Of a stretch of 64,000 nt of DNA, positions 54,088 through 64,000 are shown in pieces. The notes beneath the pieces were generated by a model. The model worked only from the letters and a program-made list of their open reading frames with translations, ran no database searches and had not been told where the DNA came from. Origin of the DNA: Pseudomonas sp. GR 6-02 (lineage in GTDB: Bacteria > Pseudomonadota > Gammaproteobacteria > Pseudomonadales > Pseudomonadaceae). The stretch spans positions 1,807,001-1,871,000 of the forward strand of contig NZ_CP011567.1 in assembly GCF_001655615.1 (NCBI RefSeq). The letters run 5' to 3'. Every line of letters starts with the position of its first letter. The first letter of the stretch is position 1. A program made the translations under genes and the position numbers.

Positions 54088-57060
54088 TCAGCCCTTCAAG
54101 CCGGCCTTGATCAGCAGGCTTGTCGGGTCAACGGTGTCTATCTGCTGTGGCTCAAGGAATTGGCTGGCGTACTGCAAGTAGATTTCGTCGTTGATGAACA
54201 GCCCGAACAATTCAGCGTCGATGTGGGCGTCACGGCACATGGTGGCCATGATGCCCAGCGCTTCGCTCAAGGACTTGGTTTTCTTGTAGGGGCGATCGGC
54301 GGCGGTCAGCGCTTCGAAAATATCGGCAATCGCCATCATCCGCGCCGGCAGGCTCATGTCTTCGCGCTTCAAGCGTTTGGGATAACCGGTGCCGTCCATT
54401 TTTTCGTGGTGGCCGCCGGCGATTTCCGCGACGTTATTGAGGTGACCGGGGAAGGGCAGGTGACTGAGCATCAGGATCGTCTGCACCATGTGGTGATTGA
54501 TGATGTAACGCTCCTCGCGGGTCAGGGTGCCTCGGACGATGCTCAGGTTGTACAGTTCGCCCCGGTTGTACTTGTATCGCGGCACGTCGAGCTTGAATCC
54601 CCAGGGATTGTCGTCCGGGATCAGTTCGCTGTCGGCGCGCTCGAGCAGATGCTCGGGTTTATCCGCTAGCAGTGGCTCGCTGACCGGCAGGGTCGGCACC
54701 GGGGTCCGGGCCTGGCGCCGGTTCTCTTCCCACGAAACGCCAAGCCGATCATCCAGGGTTCGGGTCCAGGTACGTTGGGCGATGGTGTTCAACCGCTGCA
54801 GATCGGCCTCGGCCATGGCCTCGCTGCCCAGGTTGCAGCGCGCCACAAACGCGAAATCATCATCCAGCGCCGCCAGGCTCGCATTGCGCAATTGCGCCAG
54901 AGGCGACTCGTCACCCCCCAGGGCGATGGCCTGCCAATAATTGATCCAGGCATCACGCTTGAGGACTTCGAAACGGGTGCGGATTTCGTGGATGCGGTCG
55001 TACAGGGTCTCAAGTTTCGTGGCTTTGTCGACCACGTATTCAGGGGTGGTGACCTTGCCGCAATCATGCAGCCAGGCGGCGATGTGCAGCGCCTCCCATT
55101 CATCTTCGCCGGGCTGATAGCTACGGAAGGCCGGGTCCTGACTGGCAGCGGCCGCCTGTGCCAGCATCAGCGTCAGTACCGGTACTCGCTGGCAGTGCCC
55201 GCCGGTGTAGGGACTCTTGGCATCGATTGCGCCGGCCAGCAGCTGAATGAATGAGTCCAGCAGCTGTTTTTGCCTGGCTTGCAGGCGCTGACTTTCGATA
55301 CTCACAGCGGCCGCGCCAGACACCGCCTGGAGAAACGCGATGCGATCCGGGCGCAGTTTTTCCAGGTCGTCTTGCGTGCCGCTGTCGGCCAGCAGCAAGA
55401 CCAGCAGCCCCACGGTTTCGTTATGACGATTGTGTAGCCGAATACCGACCAGATGAACCCGCGGGCACTCCAGCGCGAGCAAGACTTTCTGCAGATCCCC
55501 CGCCTGTTCGAAACCCAGGGAGGTGACGACATTGTCGGCGGTCGACAGTGTTTGCATCCACTGAGGGCTCTGAAAATCCTGGGGTACGTGTCCTTGAATG
55601 TCGAATGGCGGCAAGGCCTGTGAACTGCCGTTGATGACCAGCGCATGAGGTTCCACGCGATTTTCATCACCTTCACGCAGGTAGATCAGACCGGCCTGGG
55701 CCTGGCCGATCTGCACGGTTTCAAACAACACCCGTTGCAGCAAGGGGGCGAAACGGGTTTCGGCGCTCAGGCTTTCGGTGATCCGGAAAAAACTCGCCAG
55801 GGTGTCTTTCATGCGCGCCATCGACACGCTCAGTTGGTCGACTTCCAGCACCGGCGAGCGACGGCTGGCCGGAAAATTGAAATCGAAACTACGAATCGCA
55901 TCGGCTTCCCGCACCAGGGCGCGCAGGGGGGTGACCAGGACTCTGGAGGTCAGCCAACCCATGGGCAGGCACAACAGTAGCGTTGCCAGGGTAATCAGCG
56001 CGCCTTGCCAGCGCATGCGGTAGGCATCGACGAGCAATTCGTCTTCCGGCACCAGCAGCGCCAGTTGCAGCCCCTGTGGGCCACCCTCCTGCATGCTGCT
56101 GCGCGCCGCGATCCATTGACGACCCGCGGCGTTCAGGCGATTGATCTCAGGCGGACTGGTGAGCAGGGCCGCGAGGCTGGGGCTCAGGTCGGCGGCTTTG
56201 ATCAGCCGGGCTGTCTGGTCGTCGACGATCAGTTTGCTGCTGTCGGGGTAGGCGACGGCATTACCCTCGGCATCGAGCAGCACAATTTCGGTGCCGGGCG
56301 TCACCACATGTTTGGCCAGGGTAGCTGACAGTTCCGCCAGCGTAAGGTCGGCCCCCATCACCGCTTGCTCACCACTGCGCCGCGCCAGGGTTGTGCCGAC
56401 ATTGTGGGTGGAGAAAAACAGGTAGGGCTCGGTGGTGATCTGATCACGGTCGCTGCGGGCGCTGGAGAACCAGGCGCGGGTGCGTGGATCGTAGATTTCG
56501 TCGGGGTTGTCCAGACGGCTGACGAGGGCCAGGTTCTGATCGAAAAACAAGGATTGGGAGCGGACCTGACCGCCGCCTGGATGCTCGATGCTCCATACCT
56601 GATACGCCGCGGTGTCCGGTGCCTTGAGCTGCGTTTTCAGCGCGACGCTGCGCAGGGGGCGAACCATGAAAAAGTCGCCATTGCTGTAGCCCAGGTACAG
56701 CGAGGCCAGATCGGGGTTGTCCGTGAGTGATTGACTGAAGGGCTTGAGCAACGCCAGGCGTTGCTCAAGGTCGGCGGCCTGGGTTGCCGGATTGTCCGCC
56801 AGCAGGCTCAGCAGATGACGAATCGGCTCATAGGTGCGATGCAGGTCCAGACGGACATCCTGCTCGATGCGATTGAAGAGCTTTTCACTGCTGGAAAGAA
56901 TGATCCGGGTGGTTTGCCGATAGTTGAAAATGCCCAGCACCACCCCGGTCAGCAACAGCAGGAACGTGAACATCACGCTGATATGGATGTGCAGGGGAAA
57001 TCGGCGCTGGTCCGGGCGCAGTGGGCTGGGCATTGCAGATTTCTCCATGACGATGAACAC
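54088..57060 (-). CDS. Membrane HD-GYP protein with Cache and GAF sensor domains
   Basis: This 990-residue protein has a membrane helix (~29-47), a large periplasmic dCache-type domain (~60-340), a second helix (~352-372), HAMP (~375-425) and a GAF region (~440-600), then HD-GYP with HD at AAWLHDCGKVTTPEYV (~665) and HHEKMDGTGYPKRL (~884-896). HD-GYP enzymes hydrolyse c-di-GMP to GMP. Unusually, about 130 residues (~700-835) separate the two motifs. GTG 57060 has AAGG 7 bases upstream; ATG 57033 (MPSPLRPD) with GGAG is an alternative. It starts 5 bases after the kinase gene's stop. Confidence 0.85.
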   Translation of the reverse strand: MFIVMEKSAMPSPLRPDQRRFPLHIHISVMFTFLLLLTGVVLGIFNYRQTTRIILSSSEKLFNRIEQDVRLDLHRTYEPIRHLLSLLADNPATQAADLEQRLALLKPFSQSLTDNPDLASLYLGYSNGDFFMVRPLRSVALKTQLKAPDTAAYQVWSIEHPGGGQVRSQSLFFDQNLALVSRLDNPDEIYDPRTRAWFSSARSDRDQITTEPYLFFSTHNVGTTLARRSGEQAVMGADLTLAELSATLAKHVVTPGTEIVLLDAEGNAVAYPDSSKLIVDDQTARLIKAADLSPSLAALLTSPPEINRLNAAGRQWIAARSSMQEGGPQGLQLALLVPEDELLVDAYRMRWQGALITLATLLLCLPMGWLTSRVLVTPLRALVREADAIRSFDFNFPASRRSPVLEVDQLSVSMARMKDTLASFFRITESLSAETRFAPLLQRVLFETVQIGQAQAGLIYLREGDENRVEPHALVINGSSQALPPFDIQGHVPQDFQSPQWMQTLSTADNVVTSLGFEQAGDLQKVLLALECPRVHLVGIRLHNRHNETVGLLVLLLADSGTQDDLEKLRPDRIAFLQAVSGAAAVSIESQRLQARQKQLLDSFIQLLAGAIDAKSPYTGGHCQRVPVLTLMLAQAAAASQDPAFRSYQPGEDEWEALHIAAWLHDCGKVTTPEYVVDKATKLETLYDRIHEIRTRFEVLKRDAWINYWQAIALGGDESPLAQLRNASLAALDDDFAFVARCNLGSEAMAEADLQRLNTIAQRTWTRTLDDRLGVSWEENRRQARTPVPTLPVSEPLLADKPEHLLERADSELIPDDNPWGFKLDVPRYKYNRGELYNLSIVRGTLTREERYIINHHMVQTILMLSHLPFPGHLNNVAEIAGGHHEKMDGTGYPKRLKREDMSLPARMMAIADIFEALTAADRPYKKTKSLSEALGIMATMCRDAHIDAELFGLFINDEIYLQYASQFLEPQQIDTVDPTSLLIKAGLKG

Positions 57061-57065
57061 ACTGC

Positions 57066-60000
57066 TCAGCCTTCCAGCATAGTTAACGCTCCGTCATTCT
57101 GCTGTTTGTCGTGGCGTGCGAGCTGTTGTCGCAACGCGTGATCCAGTTCGAGCATGGCGCGCTCCATGGACTTGCTGCAATCGGCCACTTGATCGTGGTG
57201 GGGCCTGTTATGGCAGGCCTTTTCGAGCGCCTCGCAACTGTCGATCAGTCGGGAGGCCTGGACGATTCGCGCCGCTCCCTTGATTTTGTGGGCAATGTCG
57301 AGGAGTGACTGCCGGTCGTTTGACCGGGACAACGTCAGCAGCGTTTGCCGATCCAGGTGGTTGCTATTCAGCAGCTCGGTCAACAATCGCCGGTTCAGCG
57401 CCGGGTTGCCACCGGTTAACAGGTGCAGCCCCTCCAGACTGAACGCCGGGTCGCGGACCGTCGGTGCAATGCCTTCGATCCATTGGCTCAAGGCTGTCAG
57501 GCTGAGAGGTTTGAACAGGCAATCGTCCATCCCGGCTTGTTTGCAGCGTTGTCTTTCCTCCGGTTGCGCATTAGCGGTGAAACCCAGAACGGTACAGGCA
57601 GGACGCTGCACGCGCTGTTCATGTTGGCGAATGGCACGAGCCATCTCATATCCATTCATGATCGGCATATTGCAATCGGCAATCACCAGGTCGAATGGCT
57701 GATCTTTCCACGCCTCCAATCCCGCCTCGCCATCTGCTGCAACCTTGAACCGATGCCCCAGAAACTCCAGTTGCTGGCACATGAGCAAGCGATTGGCCGG
57801 GTGATCATCGACCACCAGAACGTTCAGGGGGGCAGCGCTCTGGTGAATCTGTGGCTCGGCAATTTCCGGCATCTGTACAGGCGGCAGGGTTGCCAGATTC
57901 AGCGAAACCCGAACCTGAGTGCCGACCCCGGGCTGGCTGCTCAATTGCAGGTTGCCGCCCATCATTTCGCACAGATTGCGGCTGATCACCAGTCCCAGCC
58001 CCGCACCGCCCCTGGGTAACTGGCTGGAGTTATTGGCCTGGACGAAAGGCTCGAACAGTCGCTGCTGATCCTGCTCGCTGATCCCGGCGCCACTGTCCTC
58101 AACCAGCAACTGCAGCTGCATGCGGTCGGGCTCGTCGGTCGGTTGCAACTCGAGGCTGATCCTGACCTGACCCTGTTGCGTAAACTTGATTGCATTGCTG
58201 ACCAGGTTGGACAGCACCTGCTTGAAACGCATCGGGTCCAGCAGGACATCGGTCGCAGGTTTAGCAGGGTTGAATGCCAGGTGCAGTCCGAGATTCTTTT
58301 GCCGGGCCAGCCCGTCGAAGATCCTCACCACCGAGGCCACGGCTTCAGCCAGATTGACGCGTTCCGGGCTCAGGCTCAGACGTCCGGATTCGATGCGCGC
58401 AATGTCGAGAATGTCCCCGATCAGTTCCAACAGGTCTTTTGCCGAGTGATACGCGACGTCGATGGCCGGTCGATCCGGATGGCCAGGATCAATGCGTTTG
58501 AGTGTTAGCTCCAGCATGCCGATGATCGCGTTCATCGGCGTGCGGATCTCATGGCTCATGGTTGCCAGAAAGGTGCTTTTAGCCCGGTTGGCTTCATCGG
58601 CACGTTCTTTCGCCGCCTGCCGCTGTTTTATCTGGCGTCTCATATAGGCGTTCCAGGCAACGGAGATCAGCAGCAGTACGCCAGCACCGGTAACGATCTG
58701 ATAGAACACTCTGTGATAGTTGCGCCAGGTACTTTGCGAGGCCGCCGAATAGCCACGCCAGCGGTTATTGATGATGCCCAGCTCTTCCGGTGCGATGCTC
58801 AACAGCGCCTTGTCGAGGATGGCATTCAGTTCTTTGGCGTCGCGCCCGGTCGCCAGGGAAAATGCCGCCTGCTGGGTGCCGATGGTGGTGGTGATCTGAA
58901 GTGCCCGCTCGAAGATCCGCGATGAGATGAAGTAATTGGCGATCACCAATGAGTTCACCGCACCTTCTGCCTTGCCCTCGGCGAGCAACTCCACGGCACT
59001 GAATGTGTCTGGAGTTTCGACCAGATTGATCCGCGGAAACTCGCTGCGCAGGTAATCCACCAGTGGATTGCCCTGGGCAATGGCCAGGCGTTTGTCCTGC
59101 AGTTGGTTGAGGTTGGTCGGGCTGTCGGCCGCTTTGCGTGTCAGCAGGACAAAGGAGTTTTCCAGATACGGGCGGCTGAAGTTCAACATCGTTTCACGCT
59201 GTGCGCTGGGGAGCAGGGCGGCGATCAGGTCGGCCTGCTGGTTGGCGATCTGCTCGACCATCTCGTCATCGCTTCGGCTGCGCTGGATCTCGAAGCGCAA
59301 ACCGGTGCGCAATCTGATCAGTTCGAGCAGGTCAGCCGTGACACCCCGAAAGTTGCCGTCGCTGTCAAAAAACGTCAGCGGCGCAAATGCTTCATTAACT
59401 ACCACCCGCACAACCGGATGTTGCGCCAGCCAGCGTTCTTCATGGTGGGTGAGTTGCAGTTTTTGATCGGTGAGAAGAATGTCGCTGCCGGCACTCCAGC
59501 GTTTGGCGATGTTTTCCCGTTCGCTGGTGGGGATGGCCTTGAGTGCCGCGTTGATGATCCCGAGCAGGTCCGGGTTGTCCTTCTGTACGGCAAAGCTGAA
59601 ACCATGGGCTTCGTGTTTACCGAAGTTGGCCATGCGGATGTTGTTCAGATACCCCTTGTTGATCATGTAATGAGTTGAAATGGTGTCACCGAGAAAAACG
59701 TCGGCCTGGTCGAAGGCAACCGCGTTGATTGCATTCTGGTAGGACGGGTAGGAGGTGATGATTGCCTTCGGATACAGCGCCCTGACTTCGTCCAGGGGCA
59801 GATAGTGATAGACCATGCTAAGCCGCAGGCCGGCGAGTCCATCTGTCAGTGATCGGGTTTCTCCTTCCCGTGTGACCAGCACGGGTTGATCCACGGCGTA
59901 AGGGATGGACAGCGCAATGTCGGCATTGTCGGCCTCGAACCCGTTGGCGGTGCCGAGCATGTCGACCTGACCCTTTTCCAGTGCCTCGATCGCAGCCCCT

Positions 60001-60326
60001 CGGGACGCGAAGCGCTGAACCTTGACGGGCAACCCCGTAACCTTGCCGAGGATGCCGGCGTAGTCGGCGGTGAAACCTTCGTAGTCGTGGCCGCTGAGGG
60101 TCAGGTCGAAAGGCGGATAATCCGGGCCTGATGTGCCCAGGATCAATTCACGTTTGTCTTTGACCCATTGTCGTTGTGAGGTATCCAGTCGGACTTCCAT
60201 GTGCCCGGTCGTTGAGCGACTGAGCAGGGTGTAGTTTTCACTGGCTGTCTGCGCCGCGAGCACCGGGGTACTCATGCATAAAGCCGTGACCATGAGTCTT
60301 AGATAATCCTTCAAACGACTGGGCAT
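57066..60326 (-). CDS. BvgS/EvgS-type hybrid histidine kinase
   Basis: This 1086-residue kinase has a signal/N-terminal helix ([17 protein letters not shown]), then two periplasmic SBP_bac_3 domains (~60-280, ~305-525) and one membrane helix (~545-563). HisKA follows ([16 protein letters not shown], His ~592), HATPase ([25 protein letters not shown]), receiver ([16 protein letters not shown]) and a C-terminal HPt ([12 protein letters not shown]). This is the BvgS unorthodox phosphorelay plan without a PAS domain. ATG 60326 has GAGG; a GTG at 60338 overlaps the regulator stop and is less likely. Confidence 0.9.
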   Translation of the reverse strand: MPSRLKDYLRLMVTALCMSTPVLAAQTASENYTLLSRSTTGHMEVRLDTSQRQWVKDKRELILGTSGPDYPPFDLTLSGHDYEGFTADYAGILGKVTGLPVKVQRFASRGAAIEALEKGQVDMLGTANGFEADNADIALSIPYAVDQPVLVTREGETRSLTDGLAGLRLSMVYHYLPLDEVRALYPKAIITSYPSYQNAINAVAFDQADVFLGDTISTHYMINKGYLNNIRMANFGKHEAHGFSFAVQKDNPDLLGIINAALKAIPTSERENIAKRWSAGSDILLTDQKLQLTHHEERWLAQHPVVRVVVNEAFAPLTFFDSDGNFRGVTADLLELIRLRTGLRFEIQRSRSDDEMVEQIANQQADLIAALLPSAQRETMLNFSRPYLENSFVLLTRKAADSPTNLNQLQDKRLAIAQGNPLVDYLRSEFPRINLVETPDTFSAVELLAEGKAEGAVNSLVIANYFISSRIFERALQITTTIGTQQAAFSLATGRDAKELNAILDKALLSIAPEELGIINNRWRGYSAASQSTWRNYHRVFYQIVTGAGVLLLISVAWNAYMRRQIKQRQAAKERADEANRAKSTFLATMSHEIRTPMNAIIGMLELTLKRIDPGHPDRPAIDVAYHSAKDLLELIGDILDIARIESGRLSLSPERVNLAEAVASVVRIFDGLARQKNLGLHLAFNPAKPATDVLLDPMRFKQVLSNLVSNAIKFTQQGQVRISLELQPTDEPDRMQLQLLVEDSGAGISEQDQQRLFEPFVQANNSSQLPRGGAGLGLVISRNLCEMMGGNLQLSSQPGVGTQVRVSLNLATLPPVQMPEIAEPQIHQSAAPLNVLVVDDHPANRLLMCQQLEFLGHRFKVAADGEAGLEAWKDQPFDLVIADCNMPIMNGYEMARAIRQHEQRVQRPACTVLGFTANAQPEERQRCKQAGMDDCLFKPLSLTALSQWIEGIAPTVRDPAFSLEGLHLLTGGNPALNRRLLTELLNSNHLDRQTLLTLSRSNDRQSLLDIAHKIKGAARIVQASRLIDSCEALEKACHNRPHHDQVADCSKSMERAMLELDHALRQQLARHDKQQNDGALTMLEG

Positions 60327-60334
60327 CCTGTTCC

Positions 60335-60961
60335 TCACACTAGCGCGTTACGTTTTGCCATATCGATGAGTTCAACCAGAGATTTGGCTTTGAGTTTCTG
60401 CATAAGTCGTTTTTTATAGGTGCTGACAGTCTTGTTGCTGAGGAACATGCCCTTGGCAATTTCCTTGTTGGTGCGACCTTGGGCAAAAAGTTGTAATACC
60501 ATCAACTCTCGATCATTTACGGATTTGAACAAGTCCAGGTCTGCCCACTGTGCGTCGTCACAACGAACTGGGTTCAAGGCCTCGCTGGGGAAGTAGTTGT
60601 AACCTGATAATACTGCTTTGATCGCGCTTACCAGTTCACTGAGCTCTTCCTGTTTGCATACATACCCTGATGCACCTGACTGCATGCAGCGAATACCAAA
60701 AAGTTTTGGGCATTGTGCAGTCAACACCAGTGTTTTTAATGGCGTGCTCATTGCGTTGAAACGTGAGAGCACTTCCAGCCCATCCAGTTTGGGAATACTG
60801 ATGTCGAGGATGATCAGGTCGGGCATGCATTCGCGCACCATTTGCATGGCATCGACGCCATTGTCAGTTTCACCGACGACTTTGTAACCTTCATGTTCCA
60901 GCAGCATTCGAACGGCAAGGCGGATGACAGGGTGATCGTCGACAATAAAAACGGAGTTCAT
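60335..60961 (-). CDS. LuxR/NarL-family response regulator (BvgA/EvgA-like)
   Basis: This 208-residue regulator has an N-terminal receiver (Asp8/Asp9, phospho-acceptor Asp53 in [13 protein letters not shown]) and a LuxR HTH ([35 protein letters not shown]). It is the likely output of the adjacent BvgS-type kinase. GGGA 7 bases upstream supports the ATG at 60961. The 254-base AT-rich gap upstream should hold the promoter and possibly autoregulatory sites; I see no obvious palindrome there. Confidence 0.9.
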   Translation of the reverse strand: MNSVFIVDDHPVIRLAVRMLLEHEGYKVVGETDNGVDAMQMVRECMPDLIILDISIPKLDGLEVLSRFNAMSTPLKTLVLTAQCPKLFGIRCMQSGASGYVCKQEELSELVSAIKAVLSGYNYFPSEALNPVRCDDAQWADLDLFKSVNDRELMVLQLFAQGRTNKEIAKGMFLSNKTVSTYKKRLMQKLKAKSLVELIDMAKRNALV

Positions 60962-61215
60962 AATCAAATCCCATACGTGCACAAATAAAGCGCGCACCTT
61001 AGCTCAGTAGTTGAGGGGGCGCATGAACTGACAAGCCGATAGCAGCAATATAGGAAAAGTCCTACAACTGAAAAAGAAATGGACTACGTGTCAACTAGGT
61101 TTTGAATGAGGAAGGGTTAAGAATTTGATAGTTTAGTCAGAGGCTAGAAGGCGTTTGGCTATAAGTATTAATCTGTGTTTTGGATGTGGTTCTAGTGTGT
61201 GAGAGTTGGTGTTTT

Positions 61216-61620
61216 TTATTGTGAGGCCAAGGTCAACAAGTTTCTAAAATCTGATTGTTTCAATGGCTTGATCAAGTAACCCAGCAAGGGAAGTCCGTGT
61301 TCGTAGGCTACTGTTTTAAGTTTTTCCAGCTCGGCGGATGTCAGGCTGCTCAGCAGTATTGCCTGTCTGATCATTCCCCGGTGACTGGCGAACTCGATCA
61401 AATCAAGACCGGGAAGGTCGGGCAGGCATTGGTCGCACAGAAGAATATCGAACGGTTGCGCAGCTTTGAGCATTTGTTGCAAGGCGCCTTCGGCACTGTC
61501 AGTGGTGGTCAGTTGGGTGAAGCCGTAACTCTCGAGCAGGTATTGAGCCGCTCTCAGCTGAAACGGATGATCTTCCACCAGCAATATGTGCCAATCGTGT
61601 TTGAACGTAGGAGTTTTCAT
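61216..61620 (-). CDS. Stand-alone receiver domain protein
   Basis: This 134-residue single receiver domain has Glu16/Asp17, phospho-acceptor Asp63 in DILLCDQCLPDLPGLDL, Ser91 (ILLSSLTSAE) and Lys118 (LGYLIKPLK), so all catalytic residues are present. There is no output domain, suggesting a phosphate sink, shuttle or binding partner. It is 254 bases upstream of the BvgA-like gene on the same strand, and could receive phosphate from the BvgS HPt. I infer a shared pathway from position only. Confidence 0.75.
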   Translation of the reverse strand: MKTPTFKHDWHILLVEDHPFQLRAAQYLLESYGFTQLTTTDSAEGALQQMLKAAQPFDILLCDQCLPDLPGLDLIEFASHRGMIRQAILLSSLTSAELEKLKTVAYEHGLPLLGYLIKPLKQSDFRNLLTLASQ

Positions 61621-61791
61621 GCGTCATCTGTCGAGCAGTGGGTGTGCAATTGTTTCGCGAGATGGTCGAACAATCGATCAGTCAGCTCTGCACAAGGTGT
61701 AGGGCGATTCTGTCGATGTTGAAATACAGATGAATGTCGAGACATTCGATCAGCCGTTCAGACGTCGCTGACGCGGCTGATCGATGCGCTG

Positions 61792-63123
61792 TTATCCGTG
61801 GCTTGAACGACCGGTCATTTCCAGCGCCATTTCACCGGCATAGCTGTCGGTCATACCGGCGATGAAATCAATCATGCGCAAGAAAGAGGTGTGCAACGGG
61901 CCATTCGGGTCGGGTGCATTGTTGCCCAACAGGTCGAGTATGCGCCGGTTCTTGAAGGAGGGCGTACGACCGTTGTGCTGCTCCAGTGCTGCGCCGCAAA
62001 AAGCATTGAGCAGGATTTCCAGGGTGGTGTAGGCACCGATTTCGTGGAGCGTCTTGCGCTTATCCTGGAAGATTTTTTTGCGTGCCATGTCCTTGGCATT
62101 CAAGACACAGCGTTTGGCCGGGCCATGCATGTGTTCGACAAGGTCCCCCGGTAGCGTGCCGGACAGCAACGCGTCCTGTTGCTCGACAAAGGCTCGGGCT
62201 GCTGCGTTGGTCAGGTGTTCGATGGCTTTGCCCCGCAGAATCGCCAGTTTGCGCCGCCGCGAATCCTGTGGACCGAGCTGACGATAGGTTTCCGGGAGAT
62301 CGTCGCCCACCAGGTCCAGCAGCAGGGACTCGACTTCGGCGTACTCCAGCAGCTCCATTTCCAGGCCATCTTCCAGATCGATCAGCGCGTAGCAGATGTC
62401 GTCGGCGGCCTCCATCAGATACACCAGCGGATGGCGCGCCCAGCGCTGTTCTTCCAGTTGGGGCAGGCCGAGTTTATGAGCGATCTGTTCCAGCAGCGGC
62501 AGTTCACTCTGGTAGCAGCCGAACTTGTGCTTCTTGTAGCCCAGTGAGTCGGCGTGCCGGGCCGTCCACGGGTATTTCAGGTAGGTGCCCAGGGTGGCAT
62601 AGGTCAGCCGGGTGCCTCCTTCGAACTGATGGTATTCAAGCTGGGTGAGCACCCGGAAACCTTGGGCATTGCCTTCGAAGTTGAGGAAGTCGTTGCGTTC
62701 GGCTTCGCTCATGGCATCCAGCCAGCCACGGCCGGCGGCCTGCTGGAACCAGTGGCGGATCGCGTCTTCGCCGGAGTGGCCGAAGGGTGGGTTGCCGATG
62801 TCATGGGACAGGCAAGCCGATTGCACCACCATCCCCAGGTCGCTCGGTTCACACCAGTCGGGCAGCGCGCTGCGGATGGTTTCACCGACGCGCATCCCCA
62901 GCGAACGGCCGACGCAGCTGACTTCCAGCGAGTGAGTCAGGCGCGTATGAATGTGATCGTTGCTGGAGACCGGATGGACCTGGGTCTTGCGCCCGAGACG
63001 GCGAAACGCGCCTGAGAAAATGATCCGGTCGTGGTCTTTATGGAAAGGACTGCGGCCGAGTTCTTCCGGGCTGTGCACAGGTTTTCCGAGGCGTTCGCGG
63101 GTAAGCAGGGTGTGCCAATCCAA
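61792..63123 (-). CDS. dgt: dGTPase-like dNTP triphosphohydrolase
   Basis: This 443-residue HD-fold enzyme splits dNTPs to deoxynucleosides and triphosphate. Motifs are [20 protein letters not shown], the HD signature [14 protein letters not shown] and [20 protein letters not shown]. Length and motifs match dGTPase-like proteins of Pseudomonas. It is upstream of the receiver gene on the same strand, with no evident functional link. Confidence 0.92.
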   Translation of the reverse strand: MDWHTLLTRERLGKPVHSPEELGRSPFHKDHDRIIFSGAFRRLGRKTQVHPVSSNDHIHTRLTHSLEVSCVGRSLGMRVGETIRSALPDWCEPSDLGMVVQSACLSHDIGNPPFGHSGEDAIRHWFQQAAGRGWLDAMSEAERNDFLNFEGNAQGFRVLTQLEYHQFEGGTRLTYATLGTYLKYPWTARHADSLGYKKHKFGCYQSELPLLEQIAHKLGLPQLEEQRWARHPLVYLMEAADDICYALIDLEDGLEMELLEYAEVESLLLDLVGDDLPETYRQLGPQDSRRRKLAILRGKAIEHLTNAAARAFVEQQDALLSGTLPGDLVEHMHGPAKRCVLNAKDMARKKIFQDKRKTLHEIGAYTTLEILLNAFCGAALEQHNGRTPSFKNRRILDLLGNNAPDPNGPLHTSFLRMIDFIAGMTDSYAGEMALEMTGRSSHG

Positions 63124-63190
63124 GGCTGGTTTCTCCGTCAGGTGACTGAACCCCTAGCTTCCCGTTTCGCGCCGGTACCTGCAAGGAGAA

Positions 63191-64000
63191 CTACAACCCC
63201 GCAGCGTCGATATCGATGAGCAGTAGCCGTTCGCCGTTATCGAAAAACTGCCCCGCAGTGAGGCAGTACTGATTGCTGGTGGCGTCGCGGTAAGTGTTGG
63301 AAAGCGTCAGACGGCGCTCATCCCAACCCTCGGCCAGCAAGTGATAGAAATAGGGGCGCCATGACCAGTTATGGCCCAGGTAGCGGCTATCGGCTTCCCA
63401 GCCGTTGTTGCGCCATTCCAGGTTGGGGGTCAGTTGCGTGCCGTGGCGGTCGCACTGATAAAAACGCAGCAGCCAGGGAAACGCCTGCAGTTGCGGCAAG
63501 GCGCTGAGGGGGGCGCAGGCTTGAGCCCAGGCTTGCAGGATGGTCATCAGTTCGCTGAGTTGCTGGCGCATGATCATCAGGCGAGCGCGTTCAGTCAGCT
63601 TTTGCTGAACGTAACGCTGGCGCAGTTGCGCGAAGCGCTCGACAAAGGCGTCGGTGGCGAAGAAATCCGCTTGCGCTCGGGCGAACAGAAAGCCTTGTAC
63701 GTAGCGTGAGCCGCACTCCAGGGCAAAATTCAGTTGAGCTTCGGTTTCCACGCCTTCGGCGATGATCCAGCAACCGGTTTTTTCCGCCATTTGCGCTAGT
63801 GCCTTGACCACATCGCTGCTGGGACCGCCCAACGCGGCGGCCTGGAACAGTCGCATGTCGAGTTTGAGAATGTCCGGTTGCAGGGCCAGCACGCGATCGA
63901 GTTGAGAGTAACCGGCACCGAAATCATCGATGGCGATCCGCGCCCCGGCTTGCCGGTAGCGGGCCACGACTTCAGCCAGACGCTGGCTGTCGCCGCCCAA
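63191..64000 (-). CDS. EAL-domain protein, 5' end beyond the window
   Basis: The 269 residues present are the C-terminal part of an EAL phosphodiesterase. Visible motifs are RIAIDDFGAGYSQLDRVLAL and WIIAEGVETEAQLN, followed by a Cache/PDC-like domain (RYLGHNWSWRPYFYHLLAEG, LTLSNTYRDATSNQYCLTAG). The EAL motif proper lies upstream of the window edge. DDFGAGYS differs from the common DDFGTGYS. If active it would hydrolyse c-di-GMP to pGpG. Confidence 0.85.
   Translation of the reverse strand: MGGDSQRLAEVVARYRQAGARIAIDDFGAGYSQLDRVLALQPDILKLDMRLFQAAALGGPSSDVVKALAQMAEKTGCWIIAEGVETEAQLNFALECGSRYVQGFLFARAQADFFATDAFVERFAQLRQRYVQQKLTERARLMIMRQQLSELMTILQAWAQACAPLSALPQLQAFPWLLRFYQCDRHGTQLTPNLEWRNNGWEADSRYLGHNWSWRPYFYHLLAEGWDERRLTLSNTYRDATSNQYCLTAGQFFDNGERLLLIDIDAAGL

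Overview
The window is chromosomal DNA of a Pseudomonas of the fluorescens/putida type. The evidence is high GC, an 83-residue OprI (Lpp-type) lipoprotein, an EF-P with Arg32 next to the rhamnosyltransferase EarP, Ohr/OhrR and OspR-type regulators, a SagS-like hybrid kinase, and the REP-type palindromes typical of this group. I saw no tRNA, rRNA, IS element, prophage or CRISPR array. Much of the gene order matches what I recall of P. aeruginosa PAO1 around PA2824-PA2867, in blocks. That comparison is from memory, not from a search.

Layout. 1-240: 5'-truncated remnant of an amino-acid/ethanolamine-type permease. 541-8717: complete kdpFABCDE potassium ATPase and sensor operon, split by two repeat clusters and preceded by a good candidate KdpE box. 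8767-17160: patatin, small lipoprotein, CHAD protein, thioesterase, Mpo1-like protein, chemoreceptor, TatD, MltF-type lytic transglycosylase and DoxX. 17233-17421: a sigma70-like promoter and a foldable leader. 17422-24864: small hypothetical, greB, a YbbP/YbbA-like ABC exporter divergent from tesA, an L,D-transpeptidase, oprI and a GNAT protein. 24930-30594: AroF-type DAHP synthase, a PilZ gene and a thioredoxin-like gene whose divergent start codons overlap, a PanE-like reductase, a 5'-nucleotidase, a universal stress protein and cysB. 30608-33388: Gre-like factor, small membrane protein, earP and efp. 33462-41311: ohr/ohrR, a frameshifted LysR gene, a TSUP permease, a second LysR gene, DUF1127, a YcaQ-like glycosylase, class II DAHP synthase and a spermidine-synthase-like protein. 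41369-50246: enoyl-CoA hydratase, deaD, ygiD-like dioxygenase, tpm, htpX, alaA, msrB, gpx and ospR. 50230-64000 is rich in signalling: sagS, a DUF815 ATPase, free-Met-sulfoxide reductase, a four-gene BvgAS-like/HD-GYP/receiver cluster, dgt and a partial EAL gene.

How the genes work together. Several groups are functional units: Kdp (K+ uptake and its sensor), EarP with EF-P (polyproline translation), Ohr with OhrR, and MsrB, Gpx, OspR and the free-methionine-sulfoxide reductase (thiol and methionine oxidation). The most interesting part is the minus-strand cluster at 54088-61620. It combines a stand-alone receiver, a LuxR-type response regulator, a BvgS-type unorthodox kinase with two periplasmic binding domains and an HPt, and a membrane HD-GYP protein with a long insertion in its catalytic domain. 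The three downstream genes are translationally packed, which suggests one phosphorelay coupled to c-di-GMP breakdown.
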